Assembly: GCF_000620465.1 (NCBI RefSeq)
Contig: NZ_KK211140.1
Coordinates: 62,001 to 126,000, forward strand
DNA from: Ralstonia sp. UNC404CL21Col
GTDB taxonomy: Bacteria; Pseudomonadota; Gammaproteobacteria; Burkholderiales; Burkholderiaceae
Length of the DNA: 64,000 bases
Direction of reading: 5' to 3'
Shown here: one piece after another, positions 9,032-16,689 of the stretch
Numbering within the stretch: position 1 is the first letter of the stretch
Layout of the letters: each line of letters starts with the position of its first letter
Notes under the pieces: generated by a model
What the model was told of the DNA's origin: nothing
What the model saw: the letters and a program-made list of their open reading frames with translations, nothing else
Database searches by the model: none
Translations under genes and position numbers: made by a program

Positions 9032-9511
9032 CTACGCGCCGAAGGGCGTCAGCTCGCGCTGCGGGTGGATGTCGACGATATCCACCTGCTCGCCACGGCG
9101 CAGCATGCGCTTGCCCAGTCGCGGGAAATCGGCAATCTCGATGTTGAGATGTTCGCCGCCGCACAGGTAGACGAGATCTTCCTTGCCGCAGTTGCGCAGG
9201 TGGTGCGCGACGCCTGTGGGGAAGGCCATGAAATCACCGCTACGCACGGTGAAGATGTTGTCGTCGATCTCGGCCTGCGCTTCGCCGGAAAGGATGTAGA
9301 TCCATTCCTCTTCGCGCTGGTGCGAGTGATAGACGAACGACTCCTTGCCCGGCGGCACGCGCGCAAAATTCACGCCGGTGCGCTTGAGCCCGAGCAGCCG
9401 GCCCATCATCGTGCCGTGAATTTCCGACAGGCTGTTCCAGGGGTGCGAAAACGACTGCGTGCGCGCGGTGACATCCGCGGCACGCATGAGATACGGGGAT
9501 TGGCTCGGCAT
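9032..9511 (-). CDS. Cupin domain protein
   Basis: A 159-residue single-domain cupin. The metal-binding motif 1 is clear: YHSHQREEEWIYILSGEAQAE gives the HxH...E pattern, and motif 2 is GDFMAFPTGVAHHL with the last His ligand. The small barrel probably binds one metal ion. Such stand-alone cupins include isomerases, dioxygenases and sugar-binding proteins, and the substrate is not deducible here. The start at 9511 (MPSQSPYLM) is chosen because it gives the normal cupin N-terminus; upstream frame-open sequence overlaps the VOC gene and looks non-coding. It lies between the VOC protein and the WYL regulator on the same strand. Confidence 0.8.
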   Translation of the reverse strand: MPSQSPYLMRAADVTARTQSFSHPWNSLSEIHGTMMGRLLGLKRTGVNFARVPPGKESFVYHSHQREEEWIYILSGEAQAEIDDNIFTVRSGDFMAFPTGVAHHLRNCGKEDLVYLCGGEHLNIEIADFPRLGKRMLRRGEQVDIVDIHPQRELTPFGA

Positions 9512-9578
9512 GGTGTTCTTCTCTGTCTCATGGTGAAGGCCGGCGCCCGCGCACCGGCTTTGGGGAGCGTTACTGCTA

Positions 9579-9974
9579 TTACTGCTGCAGCAGGTACGCC
9601 TGCGTCTTGGCATCCGGCTCGTGCAGGCCGACGCGGTTGCCTTCGGTGTCGACGATGTGGGCGATGCGGCCCATGTGGTCGGGCAGCGTCATGGGGCCGA
9701 ACACGCATTGGCCGCCGCTGCCGTTCACGCGCTCGAGCACGGCATCCAGGTTGGGCGCGTTCAGGTAGACCACACTGCCCTTGTCGGACGGCGCAAAGCC
9801 CTCGCCCTTGACCAGCGCGCCGTGGATGGTCGTCTCGCCCGCCGGAAACACGCCCATGGTCAGGTCGCCCATGTCTTCCTGCTTGAGCTGCGTGTCGAAG
9901 ACGTTCTCGTAAAACTTCACCGCGCGCGGGAAATCGTTGGCGGGGATTTCAAACCAGTTGATGACGCTTGCCAT
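9579..9974 (-). CDS. VOC (glyoxalase/bleomycin resistance) superfamily protein
   Basis: A 131-residue VOC-fold protein. It begins with INWFEIPANDFPRAVKFYENVF, the standard first beta-alpha-beta module, and ends IAHIVDTEGNRVGLHEP, which carries the Glu/His-type ligand of the second module. Family members are usually metal-dependent lyases, dioxygenases or binding proteins. Here the first metal-ligand position is not obviously His, so catalytic activity is uncertain. It is the first gene of a minus-strand run leading to a cupin and a YafY-type regulator, which suggests co-regulation. Confidence 0.8.
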   Translation of the reverse strand: MASVINWFEIPANDFPRAVKFYENVFDTQLKQEDMGDLTMGVFPAGETTIHGALVKGEGFAPSDKGSVVYLNAPNLDAVLERVNGSGGQCVFGPMTLPDHMGRIAHIVDTEGNRVGLHEPDAKTQAYLLQQ

Positions 9975-10145
9975 GGTGTTCGCTCCGGTAGGTGGCTCAG
10001 GCGGTTGGGAGTGCCGTTGCCGGTTAAGTTGGAGCGATTCTGGCGGGGGGCTCCTGACAGCGTTCTGTCAGGAGCATTCAGGAGGACGGAGGATCGTGTT
10101 GCTGGTTGCCCAGGCAGTAAATGCCGGGGCGGAGGGGAAGGCGGC

Positions 10146-10877
10146 TCAGTGGGGAATCCAGCCCGCCAGCAGCGGCACCAGCACCGCTGTCAGCACGCCG
10201 TTCAGGCCCATGCCCAGCGCCGAGAACGCACCCGCTTCCGGGTTGACCTGAAACGCGCGCGCGGTACCAATGCCATGCGCCGCAATGCCGGTGGCAAAGC
10301 CGCGCACGCTGTACTCGCGCACGCGCAGCAGGTTCAGCAGCCGCGTCGTGGTCGTCGCGCCGACAATGCCGGTAATGAGCACCAGCACCGCCGTGATGGT
10401 CGGCGCACCGCCGATCTTCTCCGAGATGCCCATGGCGATCGGGATCGTCACCGATTTCGGCGCCATCGAGCGCAGCGTTTCCGGCGATGCGCCCAACAGC
10501 CACGCGATGCCCACGGCTGACACCACCGCCACGACCGACCCCGCAAGCAGCCCGGCCATGAGCGGCAACGCGTGGCGGCGCAGCTTCGCCCATTGCTGAA
10601 ACAGCGGCACCGCCAGCGCCACCGTGGCCGGCCCCAGCAGGAAGTGCACGAACTGCGCGCCGTCAAAGTAGGTCTTGTATGGCGTGCCTGTCACGGTCAG
10701 CAGCGTGCCCAATATGACGACCGCAATCAGCAACGGATTGACCATCGGATTGAAGCGACTGCGCTCATGCAGACGCACGCCGATCAGGTAGGCGATGAGC
10801 GTGGCGGTCAGGCCCAGCAGCGGGCTGGCGGCCAGGTAGACCCAGAGTTGATGCAGGTTCGGAGCCATCGCGTTCAT
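10146..10877 (-). CDS. lrgB: LrgB/CidB family membrane protein
   Basis: A 243-residue polytopic inner-membrane protein of the LrgB (YohK/CidB) family with about seven hydrophobic segments. It has the conserved PKSVTIPIAMGISEKIGG motif and the ATGIAAHGIGTARAF segment. It works with LrgA, and the two genes overlap by four bases. Family members were first described as antiholin-like murein hydrolase regulators; in Bacillus subtilis the homologous pair (PftAB) imports pyruvate, and in plants the LrgA-LrgB fusion PLGG1 exports glycolate and glycerate from chloroplasts. Since glycolate oxidase genes lie directly upstream on the same strand, a carboxylate transport role is attractive here, but that is inference. 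Confidence 0.87.
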   Translation of the reverse strand: MNAMAPNLHQLWVYLAASPLLGLTATLIAYLIGVRLHERSRFNPMVNPLLIAVVILGTLLTVTGTPYKTYFDGAQFVHFLLGPATVALAVPLFQQWAKLRRHALPLMAGLLAGSVVAVVSAVGIAWLLGASPETLRSMAPKSVTIPIAMGISEKIGGAPTITAVLVLITGIVGATTTTRLLNLLRVREYSVRGFATGIAAHGIGTARAFQVNPEAGAFSALGMGLNGVLTAVLVPLLAGWIPH

Positions 10878-11251
10878 GGGGCCAGCTCCTCGTGGGCTTC
10901 GCCGTGGTCACCCATCCGGCGCATCAGCGCGCGAGTGACGAGCGCACCGGCGGCAATCGACAGCCACGTCGATACGACGGTCGCCACCACGATCGGCAGC
11001 CATTCCTGCCCGATGCGGTTCAGTTGCGTCATGACGCCCACGCCGGCCGGCACGAACAGAATGGTCAGGTGCCGCAGCAGTTCACTCACGGTGCCCTGCA
11101 TGACTTCGAGCACGCGGCCCTTGTCCACCAGCAGGTAGATGACCAGCAGCACCATGCCGATCACCGGACCGGGCACCGGCAGGTGCATCGAATACGTCAA
11201 CAGCTCACCCACCGACTGGAACGTCAACAGGATCGCGAAGGTTTGCAGCAT
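10874..11251 (-). CDS. lrgA: LrgA/CidA family membrane protein
   Basis: A 125-residue holin-like LrgA family protein with four hydrophobic helices and the conserved LPVPGPVIGMVLLVIYLL motif. The ATG at 11251 (MLQTFAILL) has a good ribosome binding site (GGAGG, six bases upstream), so it is preferred over a start five codons earlier. It overlaps lrgB by four bases (ATGA) and begins 51 bases after the glcF stop, on the same strand. A -10-like TATACT (minus strand, 11279-11284) in that gap could give lrgAB a promoter of its own. Confidence 0.86.
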   Translation of the reverse strand: MLQTFAILLTFQSVGELLTYSMHLPVPGPVIGMVLLVIYLLVDKGRVLEVMQGTVSELLRHLTILFVPAGVGVMTQLNRIGQEWLPIVVATVVSTWLSIAAGALVTRALMRRMGDHGEAHEELAP

Positions 11252-11302
11252 GGGGCCTCCGGGCAAAACGAAGCGGCCAGTATAGAACCGGGTGCGTTCG
11301 TT

Positions 11303-12547
11303 TCAGACGAGCATGCGGTCGACCAGCTCGATCCAGTGTTCGACCGGCGTGTCGGTGCCGCTTTGCAGATGCGTGACGCAGCCGATGTTGGCGGTGACGA
11401 TGCGCTCGGGCTGTGTCGCTTGCAGCTTGGCGAGCTTGTCGTCGCGCAGCCGGTAGGCGAGTTCCGGTTGCAGCACCGAATACGTCCCCGCCGAGCCGCA
11501 GCACAGGTGGCTGTCGGCGCAGAGCTTGACGTCCACACCCAGCGAGCCGAGCAGCGTTTCCACCGCGCCGCGGATCTGCTGGCCATGCTGCAGCGTGCAC
11601 GGCGGGTGCCACGCCACGCGCGGGCGTTGCGCTTCGGGTTTGGCCTTCTGCAGAAGCTGCTGCGAAAACGCCGGCAGTACCTCGCACAGATCGCGCGTCA
11701 TGGCGGACACGCGTGCCGCGCGCTCGGCATAGGCCGGGTCGTCGCGCAGCAGGTGGCCGTATTCCTTGACCATCGCGCCGCAGCCGGAGACCGTCATGAC
11801 GATGGCCTCGGCGCCCGCTTCGATGTGCGGCCACCACGCGTCGATGTTGGCGCGCATGTTGCCCAGGCCGCCCGCATGGTCGTTCATGTGATACCGGATC
11901 GCCCCGCAGCAGCCCGCACGGTCTGCACTGATGAGCTGCACGCCCAGCTTGTCGAAGACACGCGCCGTGGCGGCATTGATGTTGGGCGACATGGCGGGTT
12001 GTACGCAGCCTTCCAGCAGCAGCATCTTGCGTGCGTGCGTGGTGCTTGGCCGCACGCCGGCGTGGGGTTGTTTCGCCGGAACCTTGTTGCGCAACACCGG
12101 CGGCAACATCGGCCGCACCGCCTGTCCGAGCCTGAGCGCGGAGCCGAACAGCGCCGGCCGCGTCAGGCCCTCGCGCAGCGCCCAGCGTATGGCGCGTTCG
12201 CCGAGCGGGCGTGATTCGCCTTTCGCGTCGAGCTGGTCGTCGACGATCTTGCGACCGATCTCGACCAGGCGCCCGTAGGTCACGCCGGACGGGCACGTCG
12301 ATTCGCAGTTGCGGCAGGTCAGGCAGCGGTCCAGGTGCAGGCGCGTCGCGGCGCCGGCGGGCTGGCCCTCCAGCACCTGCTTCATCAGGTAGATGCGCCC
12401 GCGCGGGCCGTCCAGTTCGTCGCCGAGCAGTTGGTAGGTCGGGCAGGTGGCGGTGCAGAAACCGCAGTGCACGCACTTCTGCACGATGCTTTGGGCTTCT
12501 TCGCCGTCGGGGGTGTTGCGCAGGAACGCCGCGAGCGTGATTTGCAT
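11303..12547 (-). CDS. glcF: Glycolate oxidase iron-sulfur subunit
   Basis: A 414-residue subunit of membrane-associated glycolate oxidase, which oxidises glycolate to glyoxylate and passes electrons to the respiratory chain. Two 4Fe-4S motifs are present near the N-terminus (CVHCGFCTATCPT and CLTCRNCESTCPS), followed by two CCG-type domains (RAGCCGAIRYH and LCCGSAGTYS) as in heterodisulphide reductase-like subunits. It lies 26 bases after glcE and is followed by lrgAB. The length and motif order are typical of GlcF. Confidence 0.93.
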   Translation of the reverse strand: MQITLAAFLRNTPDGEEAQSIVQKCVHCGFCTATCPTYQLLGDELDGPRGRIYLMKQVLEGQPAGAATRLHLDRCLTCRNCESTCPSGVTYGRLVEIGRKIVDDQLDAKGESRPLGERAIRWALREGLTRPALFGSALRLGQAVRPMLPPVLRNKVPAKQPHAGVRPSTTHARKMLLLEGCVQPAMSPNINAATARVFDKLGVQLISADRAGCCGAIRYHMNDHAGGLGNMRANIDAWWPHIEAGAEAIVMTVSGCGAMVKEYGHLLRDDPAYAERAARVSAMTRDLCEVLPAFSQQLLQKAKPEAQRPRVAWHPPCTLQHGQQIRGAVETLLGSLGVDVKLCADSHLCCGSAGTYSVLQPELAYRLRDDKLAKLQATQPERIVTANIGCVTHLQSGTDTPVEHWIELVDRMLV

Positions 12548-12573
12548 GATGGGCTTGCGTTAGAAGTCGGCAG

Positions 12574-13707
12574 TCAGAACGCTGAATACAGGCGGCCCGG
12601 GTTGAAGATGCCGTGCGGATCGAAGCTGTCTTTCAGGCGTTTGTGCACGGCCATCAACGGCGCGGCGACGGGCGTGAAGATGTCGCTGGTGCGGTCGCCA
12701 TTGCGGAACAGCGTGGCGTGGCCGCCGGCCTTGCGTGCTGCATCGCGGATGACATCCGCGGAGGTGTTGGCGGTGTCGATCCACCAGCGCTGGCCGCCGC
12801 CCCATTCAACGAGTTGCTCATCGGCCGACGCATGGCCCAGCGCCAGCGGCGGCGTGGCGGGGGGCAGGGCGATGCGCCACAGCGGGAGACCGCCTTGCAC
12901 GGCGCGCGCGAAAAACGCATGCGATTGTTCGCGCAGGTCGCGCCAGAACGCCGCCGCTTCTGCGTCGTCAACACGCTCGCCGCCAAGCTTGGCGATGGCT
13001 GCGCGCACCGCCGCATCGGCACCGCTCAGGCGCACCCACAGCGCACCGTCGATCCACGCAGACGCCGCGATCGGCAGCGGCTGGCCGCCCCAGCGGTTGA
13101 GGGTATCGATGGCCCCGCCCTGCGCCATGGCAAAGCGCAGCGTTGCATCGCAGAACGGCATCGGCAGCACCTTGAGCGACACCTGCACGATCAGGCCCAG
13201 CGTGCCGAGCGCGCCGGCCATCAGGCGCGAGACGTCGTAGCCGGCCACGTTCTTCATCACCTGGCCGCCGAAGTTCAGCATGTCGCCGCGGCCATCCATG
13301 ACGACGGCGCCGAGCACGAAATCGCGCAATGCGCCCACCGATTGCCGACGCGGCCCGGACAGGCCCGATGCAAACGCACCGCCCACGGTGGCCTGTTGGC
13401 CATTCGCAGCAAAGTGCGGCGGCTCGAACGCCAGCATCTGCTTGTGCTCGGCCAGCGCAGCTTCGATCTCGACGAGCGGCGTGCCGCTGCGCGCGGTAAC
13501 AACGAGTTCAGCGCAGTCGTAGTCGACGATGCCGGACCATTCGCGTGTGTCGAGCACGGTGCCGTTGGGCTGCGGGGCGCGGCCGTAAAAATCCTTTGTA
13601 CCGCCGCCGCGCAAGGTCAGCGGCGTGTGGCTGTCGGCCGCGTGCGCAATGGCGTCGCGAAAACGTGCGAGCGTTGGCGAAAGGGCGGTGTCTGGCGTGC
13701 TTGGCAT
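12574..13707 (-). CDS. glcE: Glycolate oxidase FAD-binding subunit GlcE
   Basis: A 377-residue FAD-binding PCMH-type protein that forms the second flavin subunit of glycolate oxidase. The FAD-binding core is visible as PLTLRGGGTKDFYG at the N-terminus and TVGGAFASGLSGPRR, with NVAGYDVSRLMAGALGTLGLI, shared with vanillyl-alcohol oxidase family flavoproteins. The C-terminus ends DPHGIFNPGRL, the usual signature. It is transcribed with glcF; upstream on the same strand, 22 bases away, is a K+ channel gene rather than glcD. Confidence 0.92.
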   Translation of the reverse strand: MPSTPDTALSPTLARFRDAIAHAADSHTPLTLRGGGTKDFYGRAPQPNGTVLDTREWSGIVDYDCAELVVTARSGTPLVEIEAALAEHKQMLAFEPPHFAANGQQATVGGAFASGLSGPRRQSVGALRDFVLGAVVMDGRGDMLNFGGQVMKNVAGYDVSRLMAGALGTLGLIVQVSLKVLPMPFCDATLRFAMAQGGAIDTLNRWGGQPLPIAASAWIDGALWVRLSGADAAVRAAIAKLGGERVDDAEAAAFWRDLREQSHAFFARAVQGGLPLWRIALPPATPPLALGHASADEQLVEWGGGQRWWIDTANTSADVIRDAARKAGGHATLFRNGDRTSDIFTPVAAPLMAVHKRLKDSFDPHGIFNPGRLYSAF

Positions 13708-13729
13708 GGCGAACCTTCGGGTGCGCAGC

Positions 13730-14674
13730 TCACTGGCTGGGCGCGGTCTCGGTGGGGGGAAGCGGAAGCCTGGTGCCGCAGCGCTTGCAGAATGCGGCGT
13801 CGATGTCGTGACGGTCGAACGTGCAGCCTGTGCAGGCGCGCGTCGACGGCGAGGGTGGGGTGGGGCTCGGGGTTGAGGACGAACCGTCGCGCATGGTGTT
13901 CACCAGTTCCGCGCCGATGATGCCGGTGGGGAACGCGATGATGCTGTAGCCGAGCAGGATGGTCATCGACGTGATGAACTGGCCCAGCGGAGTTTTCGGC
14001 ACGAGGTCGCCGAAGCCCGTGGTGGTGAGCGTGACCACCGCCCAGTACATGCTGACCGGAATGCTGGTGAAGCCATGCTGCGGCCCCTCCACGACGTACA
14101 TCACCGTGCCCAGGATGATGGTGATGATGAACACCGTGCCCAGGAACACGAAGATTTTGCGTCGGGCGTTGACCAGCGCGCGCAGCAGGATCTGCGCTTC
14201 TTCAAAGTACACCGTGATCTTCAGGATCCGGAAGATCCGCAGCAGGCGCAGCAGCCGCACATCGAGCAGGTAGGCCAGTTCGGGCACAAAGATCGCCAGC
14301 CACGTTGGCAGGATCGAGATGAAATCGATGACGCCGTAAAAGCTCAGCACGTAGCGCCAGGGCTTGCGCACCACGAGGATGCGCATGACGTATTCCGCCG
14401 TAAACAGCAGCGTGAAGAGCCACTCGAGCACCGTGAAGAGCGTGCCCGCGCGGCCGCTTACGCTCGGCAGGCTGTCGAGCATCACCACCAGCACGCTGGC
14501 GAGGATGGCCCCCAGCAGGGTCAGGTCGAATAGCCTGCCGGATCGTGTTTCGGCTTCAAAGATGATGACGTACCAACGGCGGCGCCAGCCGTCCTCTTCA
14601 GGCTTGCCGAGGTACGCCGCCAGCCGCGTGTTATGCGCGTGCCATCGGCTGGTACGGGAGGGGTTCTGACTCAT
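13730..14674 (-). CDS. Voltage-gated K+ channel-like protein with C-terminal zinc ribbon, inside the glc gene run
   Basis: A 314-residue six-helix potassium channel. It has a voltage-sensor S4 with arginines every third residue (R140, R143, R146, R149, then K152) and a pore loop carrying the selectivity filter TTTGFGD (about residues 217-223). The C-terminus is a Ser/Pro/Thr linker followed by a CxxC...CxxC zinc ribbon (C281, C284, C296, C299) instead of an RCK or cyclic-nucleotide domain. It sits 17 bases after glcD and 22 bases before glcE, so it is very likely co-transcribed with the glycolate oxidase genes. A K+ flux channel could balance charge during electrogenic transport, but no direct link is shown. 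The channel assignment is firm; the role in glycolate metabolism is inference. Confidence 0.9.
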   Translation of the reverse strand: MSQNPSRTSRWHAHNTRLAAYLGKPEEDGWRRRWYVIIFEAETRSGRLFDLTLLGAILASVLVVMLDSLPSVSGRAGTLFTVLEWLFTLLFTAEYVMRILVVRKPWRYVLSFYGVIDFISILPTWLAIFVPELAYLLDVRLLRLLRIFRILKITVYFEEAQILLRALVNARRKIFVFLGTVFIITIILGTVMYVVEGPQHGFTSIPVSMYWAVVTLTTTGFGDLVPKTPLGQFITSMTILLGYSIIAFPTGIIGAELVNTMRDGSSSTPSPTPPSPSTRACTGCTFDRHDIDAAFCKRCGTRLPLPPTETAPSQ

Positions 14675-14691
14675 GACAACGCTGAGCGGCT

Positions 14692-16191
14692 TTAGAAGCG
14701 CGGCAGGTCGGGATGCGGCAGCAAGCCGTTGCGCACGTGCAGCTTGCCGTATTCGGCGCAGCGCGCGAGCGTGGGGATGGCCTTGTCGGGGTTCAGCAAA
14801 CGCGCCGGGTCGAAGGCCGCCTTGACGCGCAGGAAGGCGTCACGCTCTTCGGTCGAGAACTGCACGCACATCGAGCTGAGCTTTTCCACGCCCACGCCGT
14901 GTTCGCCAGTCACGGTGCCGCCCAACTCCACGCAGGTCTCGAGGATGTCGGAGCCGAACAGTTCGGCGCGGTGCCATTCGTCCTGGTCTTCGCCGTTGAA
15001 GAGGATGAGCGGATGCATGTTGCCGTCGCCGGCGTGGAACACGTTGATGCAGCGCAGGGCGTACTTCTGCTCCATCGCCTGGATGCGTCGCAGCAGTGTG
15101 CCGATGTGCTTGCGGGGGATGGTGCCGTCCATGCAGTAGTAGTCCGGCGAGATGCGCCCGGCTGCCGGGAAGGCATTCTTGCGTCCGCTCCAGAACTTCA
15201 GGCGCTCCGCCTCGCTTTGCGAGACCTGGATCCGCGTGGCACCCGAGGCGCGCAGCACTTCGCTCATGCGCGCGATTTCTTCGGCCACTTCTTCGGGCGT
15301 GCCGTCGGATTCGCACAGCAGGATGGCGGCCGCGTCCAAGTCGTAGCCGGCGCAGACGAATTCCTCCACGGCGGCGGTGGCGGGCTTGTCCATCATCTCC
15401 AGCCCGGCCGGGATGATGCCCGCGGCAATCACATCGGCCACGGCGTTGCCGCCCGATTCCACATCGTCGAAGCTCGCCATGATCACCTGCGCCAGTTGCG
15501 GCTTGGGGATCAGGCGCACGGTCACTTCGGTCACCACGGCCAGCATGCCTTCGGAGCCGATCACCGTGGCCAGCAGGTCCAGGCCGGGGGCGTCGGGCGC
15601 TTCGCTGCCGAATTCGACGACCTCGCCGTCCATCATCACGGCGCGCACGCGCAGCACGTTGTGCACGGTCAGGCCGTATTTCAGGCAGTGCACGCCGCCC
15701 GAGTTTTCATTCACGTTGCCGCCGATGGTGCAGGCGATCTGCGACGACGGATCGGGCGCGTAGTACAGGCCGTGCGGGTTGGCGGCTTCCGAGATGGCAA
15801 GGTTGCGCACGCCCGGCTGGACCACCGCCGTGCGCGTGTACGGGTCGACCTTCAGGATGCGCTTGAACTTGGCCAGCGACAGCACCAGCCCACCCGGGGT
15901 CGGCATCGCACCGCCCGACAGGCTCGTCCCCGCGCCGCGCGGCACCACGGGCACGCCCATGCGGTGGCACACGCGCAGGATTTCGACGACCTGCGCTTCG
16001 GTGTCCGGCAGCACCACGGCCAGCGGCACCTGCCGGTAGGCGGCCAGGCCGTCGCATTCATACGGAGTGGTGTCTTCGCGCTCCCAGAGCAGCGCGTCGT
16101 CGGACACGATCTGGGACAGCGCGGCGGTCAGCTCGGCCTGCAGGGCGGTCAGATCGCGGGCGGTGGCGGACGACGACGATGGCGCATTCAT
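14692..16191 (-). CDS. glcD: Glycolate oxidase FAD-linked subunit GlcD
   Basis: A 499-residue FAD-linked oxidase, the catalytic subunit of glycolate oxidase. It has the FAD-binding segments VPRGAGTSLSGGAMP and GCIGGNVNENSGGVHCLKYG-like (read here as TIGGNVNENSGGVH), and the C-terminal signature NVFHAGDGNMHPLI followed by GEHGVGVEK. The start at 16191 (MNAPSSSSATARD) follows GAGAGACACCCC; an upstream Met 17 codons earlier lies in poorly conserved sequence. It is the first gene of the glc run, in the order glcD, K+ channel, glcE, glcF. Confidence 0.93.
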   Translation of the reverse strand: MNAPSSSSATARDLTALQAELTAALSQIVSDDALLWEREDTTPYECDGLAAYRQVPLAVVLPDTEAQVVEILRVCHRMGVPVVPRGAGTSLSGGAMPTPGGLVLSLAKFKRILKVDPYTRTAVVQPGVRNLAISEAANPHGLYYAPDPSSQIACTIGGNVNENSGGVHCLKYGLTVHNVLRVRAVMMDGEVVEFGSEAPDAPGLDLLATVIGSEGMLAVVTEVTVRLIPKPQLAQVIMASFDDVESGGNAVADVIAAGIIPAGLEMMDKPATAAVEEFVCAGYDLDAAAILLCESDGTPEEVAEEIARMSEVLRASGATRIQVSQSEAERLKFWSGRKNAFPAAGRISPDYYCMDGTIPRKHIGTLLRRIQAMEQKYALRCINVFHAGDGNMHPLILFNGEDQDEWHRAELFGSDILETCVELGGTVTGEHGVGVEKLSSMCVQFSTEERDAFLRVKAAFDPARLLNPDKAIPTLARCAEYGKLHVRNGLLPHPDLPRF

Positions 16192-16393
16192 GGGGTGTCT
16201 CTCATGGTTCTGCCCGCCAGCGGTGGCCGGGGTGGGAGGCACTATAGCCCGGCCGCCGTGCCGCGCGGCGTGTTAAGGACTTTTGCGGCGATGAATTTGG
16301 CTCGCCGGGGCGGCCAATGCGGTTCATCGCGGTGCAGCAAGGTTTCGCCGCCCGTTGGTGGAGGTCCGATCTTCACGATCGAGCCTTTGACTA

Positions 16394-16446
16394 CCAACGG
16401 CGGGGTTCAAAACACCGACCTTCACACTAAAAGTTTCGAATCTGAG
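16394..16446. repeat. Direct repeat unit, copy A
   Basis: The unit shares an exact 17-base core (ACTAAAAGTTTCGAATC, 16426-16442) and about 70% identity overall with copy B at 16585-16637. Read on the minus strand both copies encode a similar peptide: FETFSVKVGVLNPAV here and FETFSIDVDVRNPTV in copy B. There is no start codon or ribosome binding site, so a repeat element is more likely than a gene. Confidence 0.6.
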
Positions 16447-16482
16447 GTTCGGATACCTCACGCGTGAGGCAAATACAGTCGG

Positions 16483-16590
16483 CGTTGATGAAAAAAACAG
16501 CAACGATGACGTTCGGAACGTCGACTTCGAGGCTCAGAGGGTCGACCTATGACGCTTTTTGCTCCGACGTTGCTGCTTTTTTCATCAACG
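16483..16590. repeat. Inverted repeat element (23-bp arms)
   Basis: Arm 16483-16505 (CGTTGATGAAAA...CAACG) is the reverse complement of 16568-16590 with a single mismatch, around a 62-base centre. The right arm runs directly into direct repeat copy B. The arms would form a long stem in RNA or a cruciform in DNA. No transposase is present, so this resembles a MITE-like or REP-like intergenic element. Confidence 0.65.
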
Positions 16591-16637
16591 GTGGGGTTCC
16601 GAACGTCAACGTCGATACTAAAAGTTTCGAATCCGGT
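16585..16637. repeat. Direct repeat unit, copy B
   Basis: Second copy of the unit at 16394-16446, with the identical core at 16617-16633. It overlaps the right arm of the inverted repeat. See copy A for the shared peptide pattern on the minus strand. Confidence 0.6.
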
Positions 16638-16689
16638 GGTTTGAGGCCCGGCGACGCGCCTCCACTGCCCACGGCGGGCGGCCGACGGC

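Larger units (their letters stand above)
16192..16689 (-). other. Intergenic region upstream of glcD with mosaic repeats
   Basis: This 498-base stretch holds no convincing gene. It should contain the glcD promoter. Its distal part is built of short repeats: two direct copies of a roughly 53-base unit and a 23-base inverted repeat (separate entries). Short open frames exist on both strands but lack a ribosome binding site and are only by-products of the repeats. Confidence 0.6.
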
